Origin: Saccharopolyspora flava
GTDB taxonomy: Bacteria; Actinomycetota; Actinomycetes; Mycobacteriales; Pseudonocardiaceae
Length of the DNA: 64,000 bases
Direction: 5' to 3'
Assembly (NCBI RefSeq): GCF_900116135.1
Contig: NZ_FOZX01000002.1
Span: forward strand, 1-64,000
The notes under the pieces are model-generated. The model was not told where the DNA came from, made no database searches, and saw only the letters and a program-made list of their open reading frames with translations. Positions 42,139 to 50,538 of the stretch are shown piece after piece (within the stretch, counting starts at the first letter, position 1; every line of letters starts with the position of its first letter). The position numbers and the translations under genes are program-made.

Positions 42139-42189
42139 CGGAGGATCCTCCGCTTCACCCAGGCTAGCAGAGAAACGGAGGATCCTCCG
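42139..42189. promoter_or_regulatory. paired TetR operators, aldo/keto reductase locus
   Basis: The perfect 14-bp palindrome CGGAGGATCCTCCG occurs twice, at 42139-42152 and 42176-42189, 37 bp apart. The first copy continues into CTTCA exactly like the operators at 40530. Both sit between the aldo/keto reductase gene and the TetR gene at 42205; the second ends 15 bp before the TetR start. Confidence 0.8.
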
Positions 42190-42204
42190 ATTAGCGAGAG
42201 GGAA

Positions 42205-42738
42205 ATGCGCTCGGACGCGCGACAGAACCGGGAACGCCTGATCACGGTCGCCCGGGAGGCCTTCACCTCCGGCGAGCAGAAGGTCTCGATGGACTACGTC
42301 GCCCGCGCCGCGGGCGTGGGCATCGGCACGCTGTACCGGCACTTCCCCACCCGGGAGGCGCTGGCCGAAGCCGTCTACCGGACCGAGTTCACCGCGCTGC
42401 GCGACAACGCCGCCGAGCTCCTGGCTGCGCTGCCGCCCGACGCCGCGCTGCGCGCGTGGATGGACCGCTTCGGCGAGTACGTCGCGGCCAAGCGCGGGAT
42501 GGCCGAGGCGCTGCGCGCGCTCATCACGGCGACGACGCTGTCGGAGAAGCGGGCCGAGCTCGCCGAGGCAGCCGGAGCCGTCCTGGACGCGGGCGCGGCC
42601 GAGGGCGTCCTGCGCGACGACGTCGAGCCCGAGGACGTCGTCGTCGGCATCATCGGCATCTACAGCTCCACCGGCCCGGACCGGCCCGAGCAGACCAGCC
42701 GCCTCCTCGACCTCCTGATGGACGGCCTCCGCCCCTGA
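42205..42738 (+). CDS. TetR-family regulator of the aldo/keto reductase
   Basis: A 177-aa TetR regulator. Helix-turn-helix: VSMDYVARAAGVGIGTLYRHFPTREAL (about residues 27-53), close to that of the TetR at 40677. The C-terminal domain is of the SbtR-like type (EALRALITATTLSEKRAEL). The ATG has GAGAGGGAA upstream. Expected to bind the two CGGAGGATCCTCCG sites and repress both itself and the reductase. The streptogramin lyase gene follows after 59 bp and may be co-transcribed. Confidence 0.9.
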   Translation: MRSDARQNRERLITVAREAFTSGEQKVSMDYVARAAGVGIGTLYRHFPTREALAEAVYRTEFTALRDNAAELLAALPPDAALRAWMDRFGEYVAAKRGMAEALRALITATTLSEKRAELAEAAGAVLDAGAAEGVLRDDVEPEDVVVGIIGIYSSTGPDRPEQTSRLLDLLMDGLRP

Positions 42739-42797
42739 TCGCGTGCTGGAGCCGAAAATCGGTTGCCGGGAACGGGTTCGGGGAGGACTCTGCCGGA

Positions 42798-43682
42798 GTG
42801 GAGTTCACCGAGGTGGCGGTCGGCGAGGCCGGGTGCGGGCCTTACGGCGTGGCCGTCGATCCCGACGGCGACGTGTGGTGCACGCAGGTGCACCGCGGGC
42901 GCGTCGGGCGGCTGGGGGCTGACGGGGACTTCCAGGACGTCCCGGTGGGCCCCGCGGACTGCCGACCGACCGTGATCGTGGCCGGCCCCGACGAGGCGAT
43001 GTGGTGCAGCCTCTACCAGGGAAACGCGATCGGGCGCGTGGGGCTCGACGGGTCGGTGCGGTGCTTCGGCGTTCCCGGCGCCCACCCGTACGGGCTGGCG
43101 GTCGGCCCCGATTCGGCGCTGTGGTTCACGGCGATGAACACCGACCGGATCGGGCGAATCACCGTCGACGGCGCCATCACCGAGTTCGACCTGCCGACGC
43201 CGGGCGGATTCCCGTCGATGATCACCGGCGGTCCCGACGGCGCGCTGTGGTTCACGCTCAACCGGGCCAACGCGATCGGGCGGATCGACCTCGACGGCGG
43301 GGTGCGCACGTTCCCGCTGCCGACCCCGGGCGCGGCGCCGGTCGGCATCACCAGCACCGGCGACTCCCTCTGGTTCGTCGAGATCGGTGCAGGTCAGATA
43401 GGCCGTATCACTCCTGAGGGTGACATCGTGGAGCACCCGCTGCCGGACCGCGAGGCCCGGCCGCACGCGATCATCGCGACCTCGGACGGTTGCTGCTGGT
43501 TCACCGAGTGGGCCGCCGGTCGCGTCGGCCGCATCACCCCGTCCGGCGACGTCGAGACGCACCCGCTCCCCCACGCGCGCTCCGAACCCCACGGTCTCGC
43601 CGCGGCGCCCGACGGGAGGTTGTGGGTCGCCCTGGAATCCGGGTCCCTGGCTTGGGCGATGCTCGGCAGAGGGCAGTTTTAG
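42798..43682 (+). CDS. vgb: virginiamycin B (streptogramin B) lyase
   Basis: Seven-bladed beta-propeller enzyme (294 aa) that linearises type B streptogramins by elimination at the ester bond. The repeats carry LWFT-IGRIT blades. The active-site residues of characterised Vgb are conserved in context: His223 (ARPHAI), Glu263 and His265 (SEPHGL) and Glu280 (ALESGS). The GTG start has GGAGG 11 bases upstream. The last residues and the TAG stop are supplied by dispersed repeat copy 6, so the C-terminus has probably been altered by that element. The TetR gene just upstream may control it. Confidence 0.88.
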   Translation: MEFTEVAVGEAGCGPYGVAVDPDGDVWCTQVHRGRVGRLGADGDFQDVPVGPADCRPTVIVAGPDEAMWCSLYQGNAIGRVGLDGSVRCFGVPGAHPYGLAVGPDSALWFTAMNTDRIGRITVDGAITEFDLPTPGGFPSMITGGPDGALWFTLNRANAIGRIDLDGGVRTFPLPTPGAAPVGITSTGDSLWFVEIGAGQIGRITPEGDIVEHPLPDREARPHAIIATSDGCCWFTEWAAGRVGRITPSGDVETHPLPHARSEPHGLAAAPDGRLWVALESGSLAWAMLGRGQF

Positions 43683-43742
43683 CCATAACTGTCGCCCTTC
43701 GGTGCCCGAAATGTCCGGACAGTTCTCACTAAAACTGTCCCC
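43671..43742. repeat. dispersed inverted-repeat element, copy 6 of 7
   Basis: The left arm is GCAGTTTTAGCCATAA (one change). The right side is the self-folding variant GGACAGTTCTCACTAAAACTGTCC ending in CCC. The element overlaps the end of vgb and provides its stop codon. Confidence 0.85.
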
Positions 43743-43807
43743 TGGTGACGAACGTCCACAACGGAACCCGAAGCCTGGAACCCGAAACCCGAAGTGCGGC
43801 GCTGGGG

Positions 43808-45046
43808 TCAGGTGAGCCAGGTGAGGGTGGCTGTGACGAGGGCTTTGACGCCCGTGGTGAGGGTGGGTTCGATCTCCGGGGCGAAGTGCGGGGAGTGGTT
43901 GGCCGGGATGCTCCGGGCGACCGAGTCCTCGGCGAGGGCCTTCTGGAAGCGGCCGGGGTCGGTGCCGCCGAAGAACCAGTAGCAGGTCGGAACCCCGGCC
44001 TCGGTGCCGAAGAGACCGACGTCTTCGCTGGCCATCGCCGGCGGCAGGTCGAGCACCGCGTGCTCGCCCAGCGCGGCGCGCAGGGCCGAAGCCGTGCGGT
44101 CGGTGGCGTCGGGATCGTTGACCAGCAGCGGGAACCGGTTCAGCTGCTCGAACTCGGGTTCCCGGTCCGCACCGGAGGCCACGGCCTCGGCCCGGACGAT
44201 GCGGCGGATGGCGGCCAGGACCCGCTCGCGGACACGCTCGTCGAACGAGCGGACGTTGACCAGCAGCTCCGCCCGGTCCGGGATGATGTTGCCCTGGGTG
44301 CCCGCGCGGATCGAGCCGACCGTGACCACCGCGGTGTCGTCGCCGGCGACCTCGCGGGACACCACGGTCTGCAGCCGCAGCACCGTCGCCGAGGCCATCA
44401 CCACCGGGTCCACCGCGTTCTGCGGCTGCGAGCCGTGCCCGCCGCGCCCGAACATCGTGATCTTCAGGCTGTCCGCGGCCGACATGCTGGGCCCGCGCAT
44501 CATCCCCACGAAACCGCTCTGGAACGGGAACACGTGCTGTCCCAGGCACACGTCCGGGCGCGGGAAGCGCTCCAGCAGGCCGTCGTCGAGCATCGCCCGC
44601 GCCCCGGCCCCGATCTCCTCGGCGGGCTGGAACACCGCCAGCACCGTCCCCGACCAGCTCGCCCGCGCGGAGACCAGCAGGTCCAGCGCCCCGATCAGGC
44701 AGGTCACGTGCATGTCGTGGCCGCAGGCGTGCATTACCGGCACGTCGGAGCCGTCGGAGGCGGTGGCCCGCTCGGTGCTCGCGTAGTCCAGCCCGGTGCG
44801 CTCCTCCACCGGCAGCGCGTCGAAGTCGGCGCGCAGCAGCACCGTCGGCCCGGCACCGTTGCGCAGCACACCCACCACACCGGTCCCGCCGACCCCGGTG
44901 GTGACCTCCAGCCCCAGCTCACCGAGCCGCCGCGCGACCTCGGCAGCGGTCCGGTGCTCCTGGAACGACAGCTCCGGGTGCGCGTGCAGGTCCCGGTACA
45001 GCGCGGTCAGGTCCTCGCGGATGTCGTCCCACCGCCGGAAATCCAT
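43808..45046 (-). CDS. M20-family amidohydrolase
   Basis: Zinc peptidase/aminoacylase family M20D (412 aa), similar to N-acyl-amino-acid hydrolases and hippurate hydrolases. Visible motifs are DLHAHPELSFQEHRTA, LLRADFDALPVEE, HACGHDMH with metal-binding His and Cys, FQPAEEIGAG with the catalytic Glu, and the lid domain GRGGHGSQPQNAVDP. Near the C-terminus, NHSPHFAPEIE supplies the last metal ligand. The ATG at 45046 has GGAGG five bases upstream. Likely substrate is an N-acylated amino acid. It lies on the same strand as the acylase at 45196, with 149 non-coding bases between them in which I see nothing assignable. Confidence 0.9.
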   Translation of the reverse strand: MDFRRWDDIREDLTALYRDLHAHPELSFQEHRTAAEVARRLGELGLEVTTGVGGTGVVGVLRNGAGPTVLLRADFDALPVEERTGLDYASTERATASDGSDVPVMHACGHDMHVTCLIGALDLLVSARASWSGTVLAVFQPAEEIGAGARAMLDDGLLERFPRPDVCLGQHVFPFQSGFVGMMRGPSMSAADSLKITMFGRGGHGSQPQNAVDPVVMASATVLRLQTVVSREVAGDDTAVVTVGSIRAGTQGNIIPDRAELLVNVRSFDERVRERVLAAIRRIVRAEAVASGADREPEFEQLNRFPLLVNDPDATDRTASALRAALGEHAVLDLPPAMASEDVGLFGTEAGVPTCYWFFGGTDPGRFQKALAEDSVARSIPANHSPHFAPEIEPTLTTGVKALVTATLTWLT

Positions 45047-45195
45047 CACAGCCTCCGCTCAGCGTCGTCGACCCGATCGTCCGCCGACCCCTCCGGGGGC
45101 CGCCAGCGCTACGAGCACACCTCTCCGAACGGCTTCCCGGAGGCCCACTTCAGATCCTCCTTGCTGATCGCGCCGTGCTACCCCGTCGACGGCCC

Positions 45196-47991
45196 CTAGC
45201 GATGCTCGGGGAACTCGATCACCTGTTGGTAGGTGGGGCGGTTCTGCCAGGAGATCGGGTCCTGCTGGATGCCGCCGACCTTGTTGTGCGCGATGGCGTC
45301 GGCGCACCACTGGTCGCCGGGGTCGCAGTCGACGTCGCCCGGGTAGGTCTCGTCGGACGGGACCTGGGCGGCCTGGGCGAGGGTGTCCAGCAGCACCTGC
45401 CGGCACGCGGCCGGATCGCCGCCGCCGCACAGCGGGGTGCCGAAGCCGCCGGGGACGTTCTCGCCGAGCACGGCGCGGATGTCCTTGGACACCGGGCCGT
45501 ACCAGCCGAACTGGAACGACGAGCCCTGGTGCCCCTGGCCGACGTGCAGGCCGGGTTCGCCGTTCTGCCAGCCGGACGGGGATTCGTTGATCTGCATCAT
45601 CGCGGTCATCGCCCGGTAGGCGTCCGGGCCGACGGCGGGTTCGAACTCGCCGCGGACCAGCAGCGGCCACCACGCGTCGAACAGCTCGATGGCCTCGGCG
45701 TGGGCGTAGTGCTTGCTGCCCGGCTCGGTTTCGACGCGCTTGCCTCCGTCGGCCAGCCACGCGCGCAGCTCGTCGACCAGCGGTTTCGTGCGTTCGTCGG
45801 GTTCGCCGATGACGCGCAGCAGGTCCGGGAGGAGGCGTTCGGCGCGCAGGTCGGTGACCCCGGCGTCGGCCATCGCCCGCACCAGCTCGGCGCGGCTGAA
45901 CTCGTCACCGGACTCGATCTGCTCGCGGACCCGCCTGTCAAGCAGGTCGCCGCGCTGCACCGCGCTCTTCTCCGCCCGGTCGCCCGCGGTTCCCGGGGCC
46001 TGCTTGTTGTTCCAGCTGATGTAGTAGTCCTGGTTGAGGGAGTTCGGGTGCTGGGCGAAGGTCTGGTACGTCGCGGTGTTGGTCTCCGGGTCCCAGCCCG
46101 GCCAGTCGTGGGCGCCGTCGGCGACGATCGGCATGCTCGGGTCGACGTCGGGCTGCCGCACCACGTTCGCGCCGGAGTTGAAGTACGCGGTGTCGCGGGA
46201 ATCGGCGTAGAACCAGTTGAACGTGTAGTTGATGTCGTGCGCGGCGCGCTGGAAGTCCCGCGCCGACCGCACCGCCGACGGGTCGTTGAACTGCTGGAAC
46301 CCGATGATCGAGTCGACCTCGTGCAGGAACGTGGAGCGCGCGGTGGTGTAGGCGACCGGCTTTCCGTCCACAGTGGCCCGATGGGTCACCGGCCCGTAGC
46401 GGGTCCGGAACGACACCAGCCGGTAGGAGCCCTCCGGGGTGTCGTCGCCGAGGTTCGGCTTCCAGGCGTTGCGGCGCTCGACCGTCTGCATCGGCAGGCA
46501 CTCGCCGCGGAACAGGTAGGAGTTCGACTCCGTCGTGACCGGCCCGCCGTCGGGCGAGCACAGCTCGACCGCGTAGGTGTCGATCATGTCCTGGGAGGCC
46601 GTCGTGGCGCTCCACGCGTAGTCCTGGCCGCGGCCGAGCAGCGTGTAGAAGCTCAGGCCCGCGAACGAGGCGCCCTTCGAGGAGATCCCGGGACCCTGGA
46701 GTTCCTGCAGGGTGAGCAGCTGCGGCGAGAAGTAGCCGGTCTGCGGGCCGAACACGGCGACCGGGTGACCGCTCTCGGTGTGCTCGCCGGAGACCACCAG
46801 CGCGTTGGACATGCCGCGCCGCTCGGCCATGTCGGCGGGCAGGACGCCGTTGTCGAACATGCCGCGCAGCGGGTCCTGCGGGTCCACGACCGGGCGCGAC
46901 GGCGGTTCGTCGGGCTGGGCGGCCGAGCCGGTCGGGTCGAAGATCAGCGGCTGCTCGCGCACCGAACCGGGGTCGGGCAGGGCGACGCCGGTCGGGTTCG
47001 CCGGGGCGTTGCCGTAGGGGAACGAGTGCCCGTCGTGGATGGTGCTGATGGCTTCCGGGTCGTTCTCGGCGCGGAAGGTCGCCCAGATCCGCTCGCCCTG
47101 CTCGGGTCCGAAGCGCTCGTGCAGCGCCATGCGGGCGACGGCGTTCTGCACCTCTCCCCCACCGCCCCCGCCGAACTGGGCGCCGACCAGCGAGGCGAGC
47201 ACCACGAGATCGGTGAGCTTGAACGGCTCGATGGTGCCCTGGTTGGTGATCGGGTCGACGTGACCGGTGGCGACGTACTCGCCGGGGAAGTAGCGGCCCC
47301 GGTGGGCCTGCTGGATGTAGGCGTTGATGCCGTCGACGTAGGACTGCGCGTCCTGCAACGCGATCCGGCCGCGCTCGCCCTGGGCGGCGACCTGGTCGAT
47401 CTGGTCCTGCAGCTCCTGCTCGGTGTAGGGCGCGACGGAGAAGAAGCTCTGCTCCAGCTGCCGGTTGGCGGGCGCGCCGCCGGCGAACGAGCTGACCTCG
47501 CCGCGTCCGGCGTGGCGCAGCGCGTCCATCAGGAACAGCTTGTCCTCGGCGGTGGTGAACCCGGCGCCGAAGGTGGTGCCGGAGCGGGTGTCGCCGTAGA
47601 CGTGCGGGATGCCCGCGGTCTTGTCGCGGACGACGGTGACGTCGGCGCGCGGCCGGTAGGTGCGCTCGACGTCCTCGGGTTTCACGCCGAAGGAGTGGTC
47701 GTTGAAGAACCGCTGGACGGTGTCGGTGGTGAGCTTGGCGTACCCGCCCGCCAGGGAGTCGTACTTGCCGAGCTGGTCGTCGGAGTGCTTCGGGCGGGTG
47801 CCCAGCAGCATGTGCGAGACCAGTTCGGCGAAGGTGGCGTTGCCGTTCTGACCCGGCGGGAGGATGTCGTGACACTGGCCGCGGCAGTAGTCCTCCGGCG
47901 TCGCGACGTCCTGGGCGTCGGCCCCGGGCGCGATGAGCAGGGACCCCGCGATGGCCGCCACGAGGGCGGTGACCAGTGAACGTCGCGCCAT
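45196..47991 (-). CDS. secreted penicillin acylase-family Ntn-hydrolase
   Basis: A 931-aa preprotein of the penicillin G acylase/acyl-homoserine-lactone acylase family. A Sec signal peptide (LVTALVAAIAGSLLIAPGADA, cleaved near residue 26) indicates export. Autoproteolysis is expected before Ser395 in ERRGMSNALVVSGEHTESGHPV, leaving Ser as the N-terminal nucleophile of the beta chain. FGAGFTTAEDKLFLMDALRHAGRG is the typical alpha-chain signature, and NWFY and WNNK regions follow in the beta chain. The family cleaves amides between an acyl chain and an amine. Substrate (beta-lactam, acyl homoserine lactone or lipopeptide) cannot be told from sequence. Larger than E. coli PGA because of C-terminal insertions. 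Confidence 0.88.
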   Translation of the reverse strand: MARRSLVTALVAAIAGSLLIAPGADAQDVATPEDYCRGQCHDILPPGQNGNATFAELVSHMLLGTRPKHSDDQLGKYDSLAGGYAKLTTDTVQRFFNDHSFGVKPEDVERTYRPRADVTVVRDKTAGIPHVYGDTRSGTTFGAGFTTAEDKLFLMDALRHAGRGEVSSFAGGAPANRQLEQSFFSVAPYTEQELQDQIDQVAAQGERGRIALQDAQSYVDGINAYIQQAHRGRYFPGEYVATGHVDPITNQGTIEPFKLTDLVVLASLVGAQFGGGGGGEVQNAVARMALHERFGPEQGERIWATFRAENDPEAISTIHDGHSFPYGNAPANPTGVALPDPGSVREQPLIFDPTGSAAQPDEPPSRPVVDPQDPLRGMFDNGVLPADMAERRGMSNALVVSGEHTESGHPVAVFGPQTGYFSPQLLTLQELQGPGISSKGASFAGLSFYTLLGRGQDYAWSATTASQDMIDTYAVELCSPDGGPVTTESNSYLFRGECLPMQTVERRNAWKPNLGDDTPEGSYRLVSFRTRYGPVTHRATVDGKPVAYTTARSTFLHEVDSIIGFQQFNDPSAVRSARDFQRAAHDINYTFNWFYADSRDTAYFNSGANVVRQPDVDPSMPIVADGAHDWPGWDPETNTATYQTFAQHPNSLNQDYYISWNNKQAPGTAGDRAEKSAVQRGDLLDRRVREQIESGDEFSRAELVRAMADAGVTDLRAERLLPDLLRVIGEPDERTKPLVDELRAWLADGGKRVETEPGSKHYAHAEAIELFDAWWPLLVRGEFEPAVGPDAYRAMTAMMQINESPSGWQNGEPGLHVGQGHQGSSFQFGWYGPVSKDIRAVLGENVPGGFGTPLCGGGDPAACRQVLLDTLAQAAQVPSDETYPGDVDCDPGDQWCADAIAHNKVGGIQQDPISWQNRPTYQQVIEFPEHR

Positions 47992-48094
47992 GCCAAGACC
48001 TTTCCGCTGCGGATCACTCCGGCATCGGCACGCTAGCTACCCCGACGTTAAATAGAAAGATATTCACATTAGGTTTGATCCGAACGGCGCAACC

Positions 48095-48958
48095 TCAGGC
48101 GGAGGTCACGACGTTGCGCTGACGCCCCAGCCCCTCGATCTCCATCTCCACCACGTCGCCCGGCGCCAGGAACGGGAACCGGCCCGACATCGCCACGCCC
48201 TCCGGCGTTCCGGTGATCACCAGATCCCCCGGTTCCAGCGTCAGGTACTGCGAGAGGTGGCGGACGATCTCACCGACGCCGAAGATCATGTCGGCGGTCG
48301 CGGAATCCTGCCGCGGCTCGCCGTTGACCCAGCTGCGCAGCCGCAACGCCTGCGGGTCGCCGACCTCGTCGGCGGGCACGAACCACGGGCCGACCGGGTT
48401 GAACGTCGGCGCGCACTTGCCCTTCGACCACTGGCCGCCGGACTGCTCCTTCTGGAACGCGCGCTCGGAGACATCGTCGGCCAGCACGTAACCGGCCACG
48501 TGCGACAGGGCCTGCTCGGCGCTGTCGAGGTAGCTCGCGCGACGCCCGACGACCACGCCGAGCTCGACCTCCCAGTCGACCCGCTCGGCACCGCGCGGGA
48601 TCACCACCTCGTCGTGCGGACCCACGACGGTGTTCGGGTGCTTGAAGAACAGGATCGGGACTTCCGGTGGCGCGGAACCGGATTCGGCCGCGTGGGCGGC
48701 GTAGTTCTGGCCGATGCACAGCACCGCCATCGGCCGGGCGATCGGCGCGCCCACCCGCATCCCGGTGCCGTCGGCCGGGTCGTCGACGGCGGGCAGCTCG
48801 CCCGCCTCCAGCGCGGCGCGAGTGCGCGCGACGCCGTCACCGGCGAGGAACGCGCCGTCGACGTCGGCGGTGATCGGGCTCAAGTCGAACAGCCGACCCC
48901 GGTCGTCGAGCACGTGCGGGCGCTCCTCGGACAACGACCCCAGCCGCAGAAACCTCAT
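48095..48958 (-). CDS. FAH-family hydrolase/isomerase
   Basis: Fumarylacetoacetate hydrolase-fold enzyme (287 aa), of the kind that acts on 2-oxo acids in aromatic catabolism. Motifs are CIGQNYAAHAAES, FFKHPNTVVGP, DWEVELGVVVGR with acidic metal ligands, and ADDVSERAFQ. The C-terminal LEPGDLVITGTPEGVAMS is the family signature. The ATG at 48958 has GGAG six bases upstream; a longer frame to 48994 exists. It lies on the same strand just after the MarR gene and opposite the extradiol dioxygenase, which suggests a ring-cleavage pathway. Confidence 0.88.
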   Translation of the reverse strand: MRFLRLGSLSEERPHVLDDRGRLFDLSPITADVDGAFLAGDGVARTRAALEAGELPAVDDPADGTGMRVGAPIARPMAVLCIGQNYAAHAAESGSAPPEVPILFFKHPNTVVGPHDEVVIPRGAERVDWEVELGVVVGRRASYLDSAEQALSHVAGYVLADDVSERAFQKEQSGGQWSKGKCAPTFNPVGPWFVPADEVGDPQALRLRSWVNGEPRQDSATADMIFGVGEIVRHLSQYLTLEPGDLVITGTPEGVAMSGRFPFLAPGDVVEMEIEGLGRQRNVVTSA

Positions 48959-49028
48959 CACCGACTCCGCTTCACCTGTTCGAAGATCGTTCAAGTCAGC
49001 GAAATCCGATCAGCGCGGACGACCGGCG

Positions 49029-49487
49029 TCAAGAGCTCCGCAGCTTGCGGGTGACCACCTCGAGAGCACCGGCGAGGGCGCGCAGCTGATCGCGGTCGAG
49101 GACGTCGATGAGGTGCTCGCGGACGATCTCGACGTGCCCCGGCGCGGTGATCTCCAGCTTGCGGCGGCCGGCGTCGGTCAGGCAGGCGATCACGCCGCGG
49201 TCGTCGGTGTCGCAGGTGCGGCGGCTCACCAGGCCCGCCTTCTCCAGCTGCGTGACCTGGTACGTCAGGCCGCTCTTGGAGGTCACGACGAGGTCGGCCA
49301 GCTCGGACATCCGGATCTCGCCGCCCGGAGCGGCGGAGAGCCGGACCAGGATCTCGTACTGCGGGTGCGAGAGCCCCGCCTGCTCGCGGAGCTGCTGCTC
49401 GACGCGTCGGTTCACGAGGTTGCCCGCCTCGACGAAGGCGTTCCAGGCGGCCATCTCATCGGCGTCGAGCCAGCGCGGTTCGGTCAC
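49029..49487 (-). CDS. MarR-family transcriptional regulator
   Basis: A 152-aa winged-helix regulator. The wHTH region MSELADLVVTSKSGLTYQVTQLEKAGLVSRRTCDTDDRGVIACLTDAGRR (about 60-110) is typical, including the DxR wing motif. GTG start. It is divergent from the dioxygenase gene at 49560, with two perfect palindromes in the 72-bp space between. It probably represses both itself (with the FAH gene after it) and the dioxygenase until an aromatic ligand binds. Confidence 0.92.
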   Translation of the reverse strand: MTEPRWLDADEMAAWNAFVEAGNLVNRRVEQQLREQAGLSHPQYEILVRLSAAPGGEIRMSELADLVVTSKSGLTYQVTQLEKAGLVSRRTCDTDDRGVIACLTDAGRRKLEITAPGHVEIVREHLIDVLDRDQLRALAGALEVVTRKLRSS

Positions 49488-49503
49488 GCCCCCATCTTAG
49501 CTT

Positions 49504-49546
49504 GTTCAAATTTGAACGACGAGCTAGAGTTGGTTCGAATTCGAAC
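49504..49546. promoter_or_regulatory. paired MarR operators
   Basis: Two perfect 14-bp palindromes, GTTCAAATTTGAAC (49504-49517) and GTTCGAATTCGAAC (49533-49546), differ only in one symmetric base pair and are 29 bp apart. They fill the space between the MarR and dioxygenase start codons. Confidence 0.85.
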
Positions 49547-49559
49547 TAGGAGGTGCCGG

Positions 49560-50327
49560 ATGTCCTCCCGCATGCCCGCCCTGTACCTCAGCCACGGCGC
49601 CCCGCCGCTGGCCGACGACGAGCTCTGGCCCGGCGAACTCGCCGCCTGGTCGGCCGACCTGCCCCGGCCGACGGCGATCCTGATCACCTCCGCGCACTGG
49701 GAGGAAGCGCCGCTGGCCATCGGCGCGACCAGCACCGTTCCGCTGGTCTACGACTTCTGGGGCTTCCCGGACCGCTACTACGAGGTCCGCTACGCCGCCC
49801 CGGGCGCCCCCGCCCTGGCCGAGCGGGTGCGGGCGCTGCTCGGCGGCGCCGAGACGCCGGTGGTCGACGTGCCCGACCGCGGTCTCGACCACGGCGCCTA
49901 CGTGCCGCTGAAGGAGATGTACCCCGAGGCCGACATCCCGGTGCTGCAGATCTCGATGCCGACGCTGGAGCCCACCGCGCTGATGCGGCTGGGCCGGTCA
50001 CTGCAACCGCTGCGCGACGAGGGCGTGCTGATCGTGGGCAGCGGCTTCTTCACCCACAACCTCGCGGCCCTGCGCTCGTCGTCGACCCCGACCTGGTCGG
50101 TGGAGTTCGACGACTGGGGCGGCCGCGCGCTGTCGTCGGGCGACGTCGACGCCCTGCTGGACTTCGAGCACAAGGCTCCGGCCGGGCGGTTGGCGCACCC
50201 GCGCACCGAGCACTTCGCCCCGTTGTTCGTCACCCTCGGCGCGGCGGGCGACGACCTCGACGCCCAGTCCGTCCCGATCGACGGCTTCTGGTGGGGCCTC
50301 GCCAAACGCTCGATCCAATTCGGCTGA
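49560..50327 (+). CDS. DODA-type extradiol aromatic-ring dioxygenase
   Basis: A 255-aa LigB-superfamily enzyme of the 4,5-DOPA dioxygenase/YgiD type. Metal-binding histidines lie in LYLSHGAPP, ITSAHWEE and GLDHGAYVPL. GSGFFTHNL contributes to the active site, and the C-terminal SIQFG-like end matches the family. It cleaves catechol-like rings using iron or zinc. The ATG has AGGAGG nine bases upstream. It is controlled by the adjacent MarR through the paired operators; the FAH hydrolase opposite could process the ring-cleavage product. Confidence 0.9.
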   Translation: MSSRMPALYLSHGAPPLADDELWPGELAAWSADLPRPTAILITSAHWEEAPLAIGATSTVPLVYDFWGFPDRYYEVRYAAPGAPALAERVRALLGGAETPVVDVPDRGLDHGAYVPLKEMYPEADIPVLQISMPTLEPTALMRLGRSLQPLRDEGVLIVGSGFFTHNLAALRSSSTPTWSVEFDDWGGRALSSGDVDALLDFEHKAPAGRLAHPRTEHFAPLFVTLGAAGDDLDAQSVPIDGFWWGLAKRSIQFG

Positions 50328-50355
50328 AGCCCTCCCTCGCAGCGTCGCTAGGCAC

Positions 50356-50437
50356 GACAGTTTTAGCCATAATTGCCCACCCGAAAAGCCCGGAACGTCC
50401 CATATGTCCTGGGGCAATTATGGCTAAAACTGTCCCC
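50356..50437. repeat. dispersed inverted-repeat element, copy 7 of 7
   Basis: Perfect 17-bp arms (50356-50372 and 50418-50434) plus TTGCCC/GGGCAA continuing the stem, with a longer and more diverged centre (45 bases) than in the other copies. It lies 28 bp after the dioxygenase gene and before the convergent IclR gene. Confidence 0.88.
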
Positions 50438-50538
50438 TGCCAAGCACCACGACACCCGCAACCCCCGACTCGGCACTCGCGTTCCGCAACACGGGGTTCC
50501 GCGACGGGGTTTCGCGGCGGGAGGTTCCGCGGCGGGGG

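Noticed and set aside
45061..45195. Possible small gene or gene remnant between the M20 and acylase genes
   Set aside because: Short frames only, no start with a binding site and no recognisable homology.
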